Shown in pieces: positions 45,515-56,764 of a DNA stretch of 64,000 bases (the stretch's first letter is position 1; the number at the start of each line of letters is the position of its first letter). Below the pieces are notes generated by a model. It ran no database searches, was not told the DNA's origin, and saw only the letters and a list, made by a program, of their open reading frames with translations. The translations under genes and the position numbers were made by a program. The DNA is taken from contig CM060985.1 of assembly GCA_030765065.1 (NCBI GenBank), forward strand, positions 176,020,096-176,084,095, written 5' to 3'. The DNA comes from Deroplatys truncata (taxonomy: Eukaryota; Arthropoda; Insecta; Mantodea; Mantidae).

Positions 45515-45790
45515 TTTTCCCCCCATAATGGTCGTCACCAAGTTAGCTTCTAGTTCCGGAGGTCGCGGGTTGAAACCCGGTGGAGGGCAATGGATTTTTG
45601 TTTTGGACGTAGAAATCTTTAGCATGACTTCCTTTGGAAGGGAGGTAAAGCTGGTGGTCCCGTGTCGTAGATTTACGGCACGTAAAAGAACCCCAAGCCT
45701 GATAAAGAGGCCTCTGAGCAAAATTTCCGGTCTTTCAGGCCAAACATAGAATGGGACGCTAAGCACCACAGCAGTTAAAGAGCGTCCATA
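45515..45790 (+). repeat. tRNA-derived SINE (SINE-3)
   Basis: The head has 'aatggtcgtcaccaagttag' and a B box in 'cgcgggttgaaacccggtgg'. The body 'tcgtagatttacggcacgta' followed by 'aaaagaaccccaagcc' resembles a conserved central/tail domain (TTTACGGCAYGTAAAAGAAC) that I know from several arthropod SINEs. The 91-residue frames on both strands are SINE sequence. Confidence 0.65.
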
Positions 45791-46110
45791 AATAAAAATT
45801 AATTTAATTTTAACCTCCATAAGGCAACCTTTGACTCCAGCTGGTGTCAGTTTTCAATGTGGGTGGCCTAAACAGACAGACAAAAGCAAACCAAGTGAAC
45901 GATATTATAATTGAAGTGAACTGAAGGAGTGGCTCATATACCGCCTCGAACAGTTTCGCTACGCTTGGTACTCGGAGAAAGGCTAAAACAATAGGATATA
46001 ATTCGGAGTTCGCCTTGAGAAAGGGTTGTTGCATTATTTGCGAGTGTCGTAAAACTGAACGGCAGCTACGCTTTTTATATGAGAGCTTTCATCAGCGACG
46101 TGGAAATGAG
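45791..46110. other. Unassigned DNA
   Basis: Nothing recognised. Confidence 0.4.
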
Positions 46111-46120
46111 AGTAAAAATA

Positions 46121-46956
46121 TCTGATGTGTTACACTCACATGACTTCCTCTACTCTTGTACAAACTATTCTTACAAACGCTTATTCTCCATATGCTTCAT
46201 GTTAATCGAGATGTTAATCTTATTGCTAATTTTCTTGTAGATGCAAGGGGAATATGGTAGGTTTTAAGCGATAGTCAAATGTTTTCAGAGCTGGTTGCTA
46301 TGTGGAGCATTCCATTCTCTTTGCATTACCAGGACAAAAAAAAGGAGTAACGGATTCCCATTTGAGAAAATGTATAGCTATTGGAAATTTAAGGGAATAA
46401 TAAGCAATATCTCGAAAATGGTTCACTCAACAAAAAAATTAAGTGACATAAACTTCGTATTTTAACGCGATCTACATTTGTTGTGTAGTAAAATTTTGCC
46501 TATCTCTTATAGTTTACCAGTTATGCAAAAGTCGTTCACAATGAAGAATACTTTTGGAGACATTACCAGAAAATTCGAAATATACATTTCATTTCTCATG
46601 AAAATATCTTAAACATATGATATTTTAATCAAAATAGTTAGAGCCATTTTTCAGAAATTTAAAATTTTCGAAAAATGTTCCATGTAAACGGTAATATGGC
46701 GTGGGGTGTTTTCTTGAAACCCTTCGTGTCGCATCTCTGGAAGATACTGAACCTAAATACCAAGTTTTGTGTTTATCCGACTTTTCGTTTCTGAGTTATG
46801 CTGTTCACAGACAGACATACACACGGACATGTTTCCAAAAATGTTTTTTTTTGGATTCAAGGAGCCTCAAAACATATATTTCCGGTGAAATCTAGGTATC
46901 GAATTTTTGGGTGGAATACAATACTTCCCCTGCTTACTATACGTAGTAGAGAAAGT
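46121..46956 (-). repeat. TRR A1 repeat, full length
   Basis: An 836-bp copy. The left flank 'agtaaaaat' closely matches the right flank 'agtaaaaatg', so A5 lies on both sides. This copy either has a longer target duplication or inserted at the end of another TRR. Confidence 0.83.
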
Positions 46957-47089
46957 AAAAATGAAAGTGTTTATTTCTACGGTTTTATTATATTATATAC
47001 TTACGCCTATATTCGAGGAAGCATGCTTAACGTTACTTCGAGAACTAGAACATTTAGCGAAGGATAAGACACTTATGTTTACAAGAAAA

Positions 47090-47420
47090 TCACTCCACGT
47101 GAAACTAACCTTTATATAGAACATATTTCGTTACTTTTGATTTTCTCAAAAATGGCTCTAACGATTTTAATTAAAATATCAAGTTTATAAGATATCTGAA
47201 CTACAAATAAATACTAGATCTTGATTTTTATGGAAATAAATAGAGACAGAAGTACTCTTCATTCTGAATCAATATTTAAAAGTTAAGAGATTAACAAAAA
47301 CTACACAAAATGTAGACCTGCTTATAACATAGAATGTATTTCAAATATCTTTTTTCTGCTTTGATCCATTTTCGAGATATCATTATTATTGGTTTGGAAT
47401 TTTCAATGTTTCATAATTTT
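47090..47420 (+). repeat. TRR A3-type internal fragment
   Basis: 'tcaaaaatggctctaacgat' to 'ttcgagatatcatt'. Diverged body of the family without ends. Confidence 0.6.
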
Positions 47421-47422
47421 TA

Positions 47423-49118
47423 TTCTCTCTACAAGGTAATATAGTATTACATTCCACTAAATATTTCATAACAAAATTTCACCAAAATACAATTTTGAGG
47501 TACCTAAAAATTTCAAACCGTCAAAAAGAAATTTCGGTTAAATATCATACTTGGTGTTTTAACCGTTCAGGTTCTGCAGAGATGCGATAGGACGATTTAA
47601 AAAAGAATATCACTCTAACCCATATTATAACTTACATGAAAACTTCGGCCTTACTTTTTGTTTTGTCAAAAATGGCTCCTACAATTTTGATGAACGTACT
47701 AGATTTAAAGATAAGATATTAAAGTATTAAGATTAAGATTTTTCAGTAACAAAATATATACTAAATATTATGGGAATAACCTATGACGTCCTCTTGATTT
47801 GGTTAGAATTTTGCATAATTTTGTATAACTAGTAAACCACAAGAAATAGACAAAGCCTTACTGTACAAAAATACAGGCCTCCTTAAAACACACAATTTAT
47901 TCCACATCTTTTTACTTTCTCTACTACGTATAGTAAGTAGGGGAAGGATTATATTCCACCCAAAAATTCGATACCTAGATTTCACCGGAAATATATGTTT
48001 TAAGACTCCCTGAATCAAAAAAAGCATTTTTGGAAACATGTCCGTGTGTGTCTGTGTGTCTGTCTGTGAACAGCATAGCTCAAAACGAACAGTCGGATAA
48101 ACACCAAACTTGGTATTTAGGTTCAATATATTCCAGAGATGCGACACGTAGGGTTTCAAGAAAATCCCCCACCCCAGATTACCCTTTACATGGAATATTT
48201 TTCGAAAATTTCAATTTTCTCAAAAATGGCTCTAACGATTTTGATTAAAATATCATATGTTTAAGATATTTTTATGACAAATAAAATGTATATCTTAAAT
48301 TTCCTGGGAATGTCTCCAAAAGTATTCTTCAGTGTGAACGACCTTTGCATAACTGGTAAACCATAAGAGATAGACAAAATTTTACTACACAAAAAATGTA
48401 GATCGCGTTAAAATACACAATTTATGTCATATACTTTTTTGTTGAATGAACCATTTTCGAGATATTACTTGTTATTTCCTTAAATTTTTCAATACTTATT
48501 TTCTCAAATGGGAATTCGTTATTAATTTTTTTGTCTTGGATATGGAAAGAGTATTAATCTGTGGCAAAGGGAATGGTGCTGCACCTAGCAACCAGCTATT
48601 AAGAGATATGTATATGCTTAAAGGCTACTGTATTTCTATATTGCCCTTGTAAATATATATTCCCCTTACATCTACAAGAAAATTAGCAATAAGATAGAGT
48701 CTGCAAATGTTTATCTCGATTAACATGAAGTAGATGGAGAATACGCGTTTCTAAAAATAGTTTGTACAAGAGTAGAAAAAGTCATGTGATGTAACACATC
48801 AGATTTTTATGGTACGATATTAATAATTTCCGAGATATCCTTGTTTTTGACTTTAGTTTGTCACTGGATTTATTATTTTTTGAAGTTGTCCGTTGTCTCT
48901 CACGATGTGATAGAAACAAAATGGGATTTCAAGCCGAGTATATAGTGACATTTGACAACATTCAGTAGTACCCTGTATTCCTATGTAATGAAAATAATTC
49001 TGAAAAAGCTTATCTCGATTCTCATGACTTGCGTATTAAAATATACTTTTGTAACAATACTTTGTATAATGTACATGAAATAAAGGATAGTGGCTAGAGA
49101 AAGTTGTGGGAATTTAGC
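47423..49118 (+). repeat. TRR A3 repeat split by an A1 copy
   Basis: Starts 'attctctctacaaggtaata' and runs to 'tattccacatc' at 47908. It resumes at 48809 (atggtacgatattaataatt) and ends near 49118 (gagaaagttgtgggaattta). It carries the A3 block (cctatgtaatgaaaataatt). It lacks the microsatellite. Confidence 0.75.
47914..48803 (+). repeat. TRR A1b repeat, full length, nested
   Basis: An 890-bp copy with T5 at 47909-47913 and T5 at 48804-48808, inserted in a T-run of an A3 copy in the same orientation. The host sequence rejoins cleanly across it. Confidence 0.87.
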
Positions 49119-49124
49119 AGGTCA

Positions 49125-50575
49125 CACTATTGCGTTGCACCCAAAAAATTCGATACCGAGATTTCACCGCAAATACATATTTTGAGGTGCCCTGAATCCA
49201 AATAAAGCATTTTTAGAAAAAATGTGTGTATGTCTGTGAACAGCATAACTCAAAAAGGAAAAGTTGGTTAAATACCAAACTTGAAATTTAGGTTTAATAC
49301 CTTCCAAATATTCAAAACGAAGATTTTAAAGAAAATCTGTCCACCCCAAACATAGAAAATTTTATCGAAATGTTTGATCTTCTAAAAATGGCAGCAACAA
49401 TTTTGATTAAAATACCATATATAGGGTGGACCATTTAAGTTGAGAAAGTACAATATCTCCAAAACTAAGCGTTGTAGAAAGAAATGTCTTTAGTAAAAGT
49501 TGCTGCATATTATGGGGGGAAAGTAAATGTCACTAATCATGTTTTATTTGGAGGACGTTGTGATGGTCATTTTAGGGTCAATTCAGTTTTTTAAATGCGA
49601 ATATATCTTTTTATATGTTTTCTCACTCCTCATAAAAAACTAAACAACATTTGTATAAAGCACTTTACAATTGTTCTTACGCCAACGTAAATAACAACGA
49701 AAATTCTGAATGTTTTTGTACGAAGAGCGCAATGAATGGTTCAACCATCCATGGATGGTCATTCGAGGGTCAAGTTACGTTTCGTAATTGGGAACCAACA
49801 TTATTTATTTTGCTTCCTTATTTCTCATCACAAAAGAACAGCTTTTTATAAACCATTTTCTAATGAAAAAACAACATTAAAAATGTTCCATTAAAAAAGA
49901 ATTAAATTGGCCCCAAAATGACATCACAACGTCCTCCAAATAAAAGACGACTAATGACATATAGTTTCCCCATAATATCAAGTAACTTTTATCGAAGACA
50001 TTTATTTCTACAACGCTTAGTTTAGGAGATATTGTACAGTCTCAACTTAAATGGTCCACCCTGTATAAGATATCTACATGACAAATAAAATGTATATCTT
50101 AAATTTTCTGGGAATAGCCTATGAAGGTCCTTTCATTCGGAAGGCATTTTGTATAACTTGTAAACGTTAAGCGATAGACGAACACATACCACACTAAAAT
50201 GTAGATCTCTTTAAAACAGAATTTATTTTAGATATGTTTTCTTGTGACATAAGTCATTTCCGAGATATTCGTTATTAATAGCTCGACTTGTTCAATATTT
50301 TTGTTACTCTAAGTCCTGCTGCTTTTCAGCTGCTTTTCGTGATGTCACGGAAACAGTATGGAATTTTAAGGCCAGCAGATAGAGTCCAGTTGTTAAACAT
50401 TTGACTATCGCTGTTCCCTTTGTGTCTATAACGAAATGTGTAATGTAGCTGTTTCTGTAAGGGTTTTCTCGATTAAAGTGAAGGAGATAGGGATATAAAC
50501 TTTCGTAACAATAACATGTATACCCACTTATAAACGATAGAAGTTAGAGAAACTTATGTGAATGTAACACATCAT
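49125..50575 (+). repeat. TRR A2 repeat split by a MITE
   Basis: Begins 'gcgttgcacccaaaaaattc' without the terminal hairpin and runs to 'aaaataccatata' at 49421. It resumes at 50066 (taagatatctacatgac) and ends 'gtgaatgtaacacatcatat'. The A2 block lies at 50340-50460. Confidence 0.82.
49422..50063. mobile_element. Long-inverted-repeat MITE (foldback), 642 bp
   Basis: The arms of about 165 bp are inverse copies: the left begins TAGGGTGGACCATTTAAGTT and the reverse of the right begins CAGGGTGGACCATTTAAGTT. Agreement continues through 'aagcgttgtagaaa' to 'tttggaggacgttgtgatg'. TA lies at 49420-49421 and 50064-50065. The central ~310 bp has no coding sequence, only a small palindrome near 49738-49765 (atggttcaaccatccatgga). 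The mobilising transposase is unknown, but TA targets point to the Tc1/mariner superfamily. Confidence 0.88.
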
Positions 50576-51580
50576 ATTTTTTATTTGAAGCTTCCATTTT
50601 TCAGTTGCTTCTCAAGATGGGATTTTAAAACAATGGAATTTCAAGGCCAGTATGTTCCAACATCTGACTATTGATTCGGCAGCCTGTATTCCTATGTAAT
50701 GCAAATATTTCTGAACACATTTATCCCTATTTTGATGAATTACATATCAAAACGAAGTTTTGTAACAAAATTTTGCATAATGTATATAAGTAGTGGTAGT
50801 GGTAGTGGTGGTATTTATTAAGTATTTAGTATTACATTAATTGCATAACACAGGCGCATGGGTCATAAAACCGTACATGCTCTCTAGTAAAATACCTGGT
50901 CTGTATACGTGACTTGCAGTATCAACCAGAAAACAATTATTTTTTTTTAGAATCACCGAACTATATACATACATATAAAATTGAAAAAAACACTCTGAAT
51001 CACACACTCAAACACACACACACACACAGTCGCGCACAAGTACTCAAGCACCACATATGTTTAAAGAAAAATTACATAAACACCTTATCTCTTAGTACAC
51101 GTACTTCCATTAAGCATGTGCCCAAGCTTGGCCAGTTTTGGCTGTTTAGAATCATGTCCCAGCATGCTGTCCTCCGTCTGTTGGAAGCCAAAAATACTTC
51201 CGGTAATAGTTTTTTCCTAATACCCTCCGTCTGCACGCATGCTGCCAAAATATGCGTCCAGTCTTCTTGTTCCCTGCATTATGGACAAATCCTCCTGCCA
51301 TCGTCATCAACAATCTTACGAGCTTTCCACCCTCCCAACCTAAGCCATGCTATTCCGGTCCTCTGTTTTATACTCAATTCCAAACTATATATATTTCCTT
51401 ACCCCACTAGTTTTTATTTCATTTTGTAGCTCCAATGTTGATCTTTGTCTACATTCAGATTCTATTTTATGCCTGTTTATATCGCATAGTCGTCTTTTGA
51501 CCTTTCTCACGGCACTGTGTGTGAACGATAATGGGTAGAGAAAATCATGTGAATGTAATATATCCAATATTTTTAACTGA
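50576..51580 (+). repeat. TRR A3 3' half split by a LINE 3' end
   Basis: A3 sequence (cctatgtaatgcaaatattt; ttttgtaacaaaattttgca) reaches about 50784. It resumes at about 51532 with 'gggtagagaaaatcatgtga' and 'atgtaatatatccaat'. Confidence 0.7.
50785..51535 (-). mobile_element. Non-LTR retrotransposon 3' end, inverted copy
   Basis: The reverse complement matches 9640-10290: 'ggttgggaggg tggaaagctc' coding for the RLRLGGWKARK region, the zinc knuckle (here CP-stop-CREQEDWTHILAAC), the TG tract and the 3' UTR ending AATAAATACCAC then (CACTAC)n at 50788-50810. It is only about 750 bp long. No intact frame. The 171-residue plus-strand frame at 50914-51429 is its antisense. Confidence 0.82.
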
Positions 51581-51581
51581 A

Positions 51582-52055
51582 TGTATCTACGAGTACATTC
51601 GTAAGGTGCTATTAATGAAATCCCTTCCAGCTGATGTTTCTAAGCGTGTCCCTTGTTAGGTCAGGGATCGCACGATGCTGTAATCCGCATAACAATAGAC
51701 AGACCCGAGGAAGAGTGAAAAGAAAATGCGCTGATGAAAGAGGTAACAGAAACAAGCAGAGAGTAGAGATTTGTTGGCGCTTGTTCCCCCACGACATGGT
51801 TCTTGTCAGAGAAACAAGGAAGAAGGGCTGTTCTGTGGCTTGGAAACACTTAAGCCCAATACAACCGTTTGTGCCAGCATTAGTCTTCCAACTTTCAGCA
51901 AACAGTTGAACAAACTCACGGCTTCACTCGCTTTCATCTCAGTTTCCACGCGCAATTCCATGTGTCTACAATACACTTTATTGTTTTACCCGCAAACAAA
52001 ATACATAACTTCAAATGAACCGCAAACTTTAATATACTAAATCCTTTAACAACAT
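51582..52055. other. Unassigned DNA
   Basis: Overlapping short frames on both strands, none recognisable. Confidence 0.4.
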
Positions 52056-52059
52056 TCAC

Positions 52060-52240
52060 TGGGGTCCATCTCTTCCTTACACTCAAAAGTTCGGGTTCGA
52101 ATCTCGGTTAGGGCGAATTACCCAGTTAAGGAGCCCTCGGGTTAGATTCACGGCGACCTCTCACTCTAAGACATAATTTTTCAGGTTTTCCCGGGTCGTC
52201 AGGCGATTGATAGAGTGTTTTTTTCAGTTCACGAATATTG
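52060..52240 (+). repeat. tRNA-derived SINE fragment (SINE-1-like)
   Basis: The B box 'gttcgggttcgaatctcggt' is followed by 'ttttcaggttttcccgggtc' and 'gtcaggcgattgatagagtg', paralleling SINE-1 at 29020-29070. The distal body is missing. Confidence 0.6.
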
Positions 52241-52244
52241 TGAC

Positions 52245-52600
52245 GTATTAGTAGGTTTAATACTTATTGTCATGCCAGACACATTATTGCATCGTATTGA
52301 CAACAGCACTGTTGTGGTAATTTCTTTCGGCTTTGGGTTTGAAGTTCCGTCTGGCATGGCAACTCGCTACCTCTAGCGGGCGAGCCTAGCCGGAGGTGGA
52401 GAGAGAGGGAGAATAGTTTAGCGTTACTTTGTGTGTGCGAGGCATCAGTCTGAGTTGGGAGTCGAGTGTGCGAGTTTGCGTGAACGAGTGTAAATGTAGT
52501 TGGCATCTCCCCTTAATTCCTTCTTTATTTCCTTTGTGCGAGATGTAGACACACCATCTATTTGTTAAATAAACCACAGGTAATGTGAATAATGTGATAT
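52245..52600 (+). mobile_element. Possible solo LTR
   Basis: A candidate start TGTGACGTATTAGTAGG at about 52247, 'tgccagacacattattgca', a GC-rich middle, and a polyadenylation-like 'gttaaataaaccac' at 52564-52577. Related by layout to 44835-45180. Target duplication not found. Confidence 0.4.
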
Positions 52601-52774
52601 AGCAATCGTGAGCAGGTCGGCGGAATGTAAAATCACCACATTACCTAGCCGCTGGTGCGACTTTACGTGTACGATAAAATAGGTTTTGAGTTTTATGTAA
52701 GACTTTGTGTCGTGTGTGGGCGGAGCTTCGCTGCCATTGGCTGGGTCTTGGCAAACCACTCGAGGGGGACAAGC

Positions 52775-52810
52775 GTTCAAGTGATGACCAAGCCCGACGC
52801 TGCTTAACTT
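52775..52810 (-). repeat. 5S rRNA-derived fragment 1
   Basis: On minus it reads AAGTTAAGCAGCGTCGGGC followed by GGTCATCACTTGAAC. This matches the internal control region (A box and C-box side) of arthropod 5S rRNA, which has TTAAGCAGCGTCGGGC then GGTTAGTACTT. Only about 36 bases are clear, so it is not a gene. Confidence 0.65.
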
Positions 52811-52928
52811 GTGCAGCCGCTTGTGTGGTTGTCAAATTAAACAGGCCAGCTGTCAGCGAAGCAGGATAGGATATGGGTACAGGATTAGGGAATAACCTAG
52901 TTAATAGAAGGGCGGGTCACTGCTGAAC

Positions 52929-53015
52929 GGTCACTCATCCAGCTACTGACCAATCCCAGTACTGCTTAACTTAGGGGTAACCAAGTTGACTAGTGGGCGG
53001 TTCACCTCTGAATGC
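52929..53015 (-). repeat. 5S rRNA-derived fragment 2
   Basis: The plus strand shows, in 5S antisense order, 'ggtcactcatccagctactg', then 'actgcttaactta', then 'ccaagttgac', 'ggcggttcac' and 'tctgaatgc'. It covers most of the 5S length but is diverged throughout. It lies about 160 bp from fragment 1 in the same orientation. It could be a 5S-headed SINE (SINE3 type) or two decayed 5S pseudogenes. Confidence 0.62.
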
Positions 53016-54385
53016 TCTTAGTTTAGTTCTATTCATCATTTCATTTATCCTTCACACCGTTAGCCTGTTTCAAGGTTGGAAGTGTCGGCGATGATGTTTC
53101 GGTGCAGTTTGGCAGGGGAAAAGGATGCTCTCTGTGGAACTTTCTCCGTCTCTTGGCTTTCGCCTGCTTGCCGGGAGTAAACGAACCGTCCTTCGGGCGT
53201 TGAACCCTCTGTGTGGAGCGGGGCTCCACGGTGTGCCTGTCTGACTGTCGGAGCGTCTATATCTGGAAACTTTAGGGACTCATATTGCTGTGCCGTCACT
53301 CCTGGTTGCGGCCGTCCGGCACCCCCTTGTGAGGCATAAATACAATATCCTCATATCGTAATTATTGACAGGAAGATATCAATAATTAGATAGAGAAATA
53401 ATTGCAATAAATAATTTCCGTATATTACATCAATGTATAATGCAATAAGCTGTAGTTGAAAATATTAGCCGAAGAAAAAGGCAATTGTCGAGTTAAGTCG
53501 TTAGTAATAGCTGAGGTACAAACGCGTTAGTATAAAGATTCCTGGAATGCAGTTAAGGTTATATGTTGCAGAGTGATGAAGACATAAATTCTGTAAAAGG
53601 GAAAGGAAATGAAATTCTGAGACTCGGAGAGATACCCCATAGTAACAGTGTCAGATACGCATACCAAAGAGTTTAAGATTGGTCCTGCGCGAGAAGGAAC
53701 CTTGGTGGGATAGTTCTAAGGTAGGCGGAGGTTAAACAATGAAAGAACGCGTAGTTCTAAAATTACCTTTCTTTTTTTCGTGTACAGCATTTTATGGCAT
53801 TCGGCAGTTCGTAGCCCTAAGACCGCACTGAGTATTATCAATTATTTAGTGGCCAACGCGAGGGGTTTTGTCGGTAAGCATTTTAGTGACTAACGTAAGT
53901 TACATTTCCAGTTTCTTTATTGCGGAAACAGTTATTTCAAACCGTAAAATTGATACTGCAGAAGTTAGCAGGTAGAATATGTCAATTGTTATAGTTTCGA
54001 GTGCTGCAATTCATAATCGGTTTTATCCTTTATCTGCAAACGTTCGGTCACTCGCTTCAATAGCTCAAGTAATAGATCACAATAACTTTATCAGTCAGTT
54101 TAAACTGGTGTTATCCTTTCAGAATACTCACGCATAACCTGAGAGAAACATCTCATTGCCAAACACTGTAGCAGCCGGCAGCAGAATCAACAGCATATAT
54201 TGAAGCAAAGGATCACTTCTAAAAGTGACGACCATCGCCCGGCTTCATTCCTCACTGGATCGTGATGATTATTACCAGGAGAAAAAATTGTTAAGTAACT
54301 AAGATCTGGGACATTTGTTTTATCATCGCTTCATTCATTCATCGTCCGATATGACTTAACTAGGTTAAAGTACGTTAAACCTCAA
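53016..54385. other. Unassigned DNA, GC-richer at its left
   Basis: 53040-53340 is GC-rich with short frames on both strands. The rest is AT-rich. No family recognised. Confidence 0.4.
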
Positions 54386-54389
54386 GCAA

Positions 54390-54535
54390 AAGAATTCTTA
54401 TGTTATGTTCATATGACTTTATCTATCCCCTCCCCAACAATATATTTTTACAAAAACTTATTCTTTCACCTGTTTCATGTTAATCGAGATAAATATTTGT
54501 AGAATTGATTTTATTAACCGGGTGGAAGGGAAATA
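54390..54535 (-). repeat. TRR terminal fragment, diverged
   Basis: 'tatgttatgttcatatgact', 'ctttcacctgtttcatgtta' and 'atcgagataaatatttg' mark the end of a copy in minus orientation. Confidence 0.65.
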
Positions 54536-54539
54536 ATTA

Positions 54540-55025
54540 CATTAATTTACACCAATTACAGATCTCATTATTTGGAGCATATTTTGTATATTTAAATTTT
54601 TTTATATGACCATTTCCTGTGGAGATATTTTAGGTTTTTTGAGAACATAAAACGCACACACTGACATCGTGGCAGTGGTAGGCGACCGGTAGCTGGGAGC
54701 ATGGGTAGTACTCTCCTTTTTAAAACCAGAAGTAGGTCATCGCGTAAACAGGTTCCGCTTTCGCTGTATAGCACATGAATTATAAATATACATAAACGTT
54801 TTCCGTTTCTAAGCTGCTAATAATTGCATCTGTATCTTTCAATGATACATTTTGTAATCTAAACTCAGAATATACGGATAACCAGCATGTTTAGCATTAT
54901 GATGATTATTATCGTTCTTCTTCTTCTCTCCTCCTCTTCCTTCTTCTCTCCTCCTTCTTCTGTCAGATCTTATCACTTCAATGTGAAGCTGGTGAATATG
55001 TAGAATTCGCACTCGCAGGAAAAGA
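54540..55025. other. Unassigned DNA with a polypyrimidine tract
   Basis: A CTT/CTCC-rich tract lies at 54912-54962. The 60-residue minus frame at 54592-54774 is unrecognised. Confidence 0.45.
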
Positions 55026-55029
55026 TATA

Positions 55030-55553
55030 CGAGGCGTGTTTTTGAGGTAAGTACCGTTTATACATTTTGTCGCTGCAGTCGCAATTTTGAGTATGCGCGA
55101 TCGTCACTTTGCGTTTTGCTGTTGTTAGAGCGTTTTAAAATGTTCAAAACTGTAGACCGTGAGGTCAGATCGGTGATTCATTTTTTGAATGCGAGAAATG
55201 TTACGCGAGCAGTTGTGGAGGATTTGGGGAAACAAGTGACAATGCCAGGGCACACACTGCCAAATAAACTCAGGATCTGATCGCATCATTTGGTTGGGAA
55301 CAATTCGACCATCCTCCCTACATTCCGGATTTTTGTTTGAAAATATTTCAGCGACGACGAAGCAGTGAAACAAAAAGTGTAGACTTGACTTTCATCGAGG
55401 CGCATCATTCTTTGACGAAGGCATACAATAATAGGTTTCCCGTTACAAGTGATTTAATAATGGTGGTGACTGTGTGAAGTAATGAATGATCATAAAGTAT
55501 TCGAAAATAATATCCGGTTATTTTTTAAAAATTATCGTTGCTTACTTTAAAAA
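55030..55553 (+). mobile_element. Mariner deletion derivative (MITE-like)
   Basis: The left end is CGAGGCGTGTTTTTGAGG after TA. The right arm is recognisable to 'cgttgcttacttta', where a TRR copy begins. At about 524 bp it retains both transposase ends but not the middle. The element at 1-64 shows what the missing right end looks like. Confidence 0.78.
55140..55460 (+). pseudogene. Mariner transposase remnant, N- and C-terminal parts fused
   Basis: MFKTVDREVRSVIHFLNARN is the N-terminus of a mariner transposase. After about 33 residues the sequence jumps to DNARAHTAK (second catalytic Asp, near 55240). FGWEQFDHPPYIPDF follows in another frame, where the third Asp is lost. It ends with FPVTSDLIMVVTV near 55478. 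Roughly 200 codons are missing between the two parts. Confidence 0.78.
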
Positions 55554-56499
55554 TCTGATATGTTACACTCACATGACTTTCTCTACTCTTGTACAAACTA
55601 TTTTTACAAACTCTTATTCTCCATCTATTTCATATTAATGGAGATAAACATTTACAGAAACGCTCTTTTGACATGGAAAGAGAATTACATTTTACACATA
55701 GCGACCAGTTCTAAAAATATTTGATATCGCTTAAGGCGTACTATGTTCCCCTTGGTTTGTATTTGCAAGAGCAATATAGAAATACAGCAGCTTTTAAGCA
55801 CATACATATCTCTTAATAGCTGGTTGCTAGGTGTAGCACCATTCACTTTGCTACAGATTATAACTCTTTGCATATCCAAGACAAAAAATGAATAACGAAT
55901 TCCCATTTAAGAAAATAAGTATTGGGAAATATAAAGGGAATAACAAGCAACATCTCGAAAATAGTTCACTCAACAAAAAAAATGTATATGACATAAATTG
56001 TGTATTCTAACGCGATCTACATTTCTTGTGTAGTAACATTTTGTCTATCTCTTATTGTTTACCAGTTATGCAAAAGTCGTTCACAATGAAGAATACTTTC
56101 GGACACATTCCCAGAACATTCGAGATATACATTTCATTTGTCATGAAAACATTTTAAACATATGATATTTTAATCAAAATCGTTATAGCCATTATTGGGA
56201 AAATTAAAATTTTCGAAAAATATTCCATGTAAAGGGTAATCTGGTGTGGGGGAATTTTATTGAAAACCTTCGTGTCGCATCTCTGGAAGATACTGAACCT
56301 AAATACCAAGTTTGGTGTTTATCCGACTGTTCGTTTCTGAGTTATGCTGTTCACAGACACACACACGGATGTGTTTCCAAAAATCGCTTTTTTTGGTTTC
56401 AGGGGGTCTCAAAACATGATATTTCCGGTGAAATCTCGGTATCGAATTTTTGGTTGGAATACAATACTTCCCCTACTTACTAGACGTAGTAGAGAAAGT
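55554..56499 (-). repeat. TRR A1b repeat, full length
   Basis: A 946-bp copy. A5 on the left comes from the mariner arm it cuts, and A10 lies on the right. It has an extra ~90-bp segment near 55660-55760 (gacatggaaagagaattaca; ggcgtactatgttcccctt), also present at 58080-58160 in the opposite strand sense. Confidence 0.85.
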
Positions 56500-56569
56500 A
56501 AAAAAAAAAGCTTTTGTCATTTTCAGCTGCTTTAGCAGAGACGTATAGCGCGTTTGCACCAGTAAAAGA

Positions 56570-56760
56570 AACGTATACTCACATTATAAAGAGGGAGAAT
56601 GTGTGTTTGTGAATGTAGGATAATCTCATAAACTATTCAACCGATTTTGATAAATCTTTCTGACACGCATAGACGTTCTAATTTCATTTCATAAATTACT
56701 AAAATATTAAAACGCGTTTACAAAGCCTTCTACTTGAATACGAACACAAGAAGATGCCTA
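56570..56760 (+). repeat. Insect-type microsatellite-associated repeat
   Basis: 'cattataaagagggagaatg', a TGTG tract, 'ctcataaactattcaaccga', 'ttttgataaatctttc' and 'catttcataaattactaaaa': the third copy of this repeat in the window. Confidence 0.6.
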
Positions 56761-56764
56761 CGAA

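Noticed and set aside
45449..45820. 123-residue minus-strand frame
   Set aside because: Lies across SINE-3. The recurring B box and SINE body explain the sequence.
50914..51429. 171-residue plus-strand frame
   Set aside because: Antisense of the inverted LINE tail.
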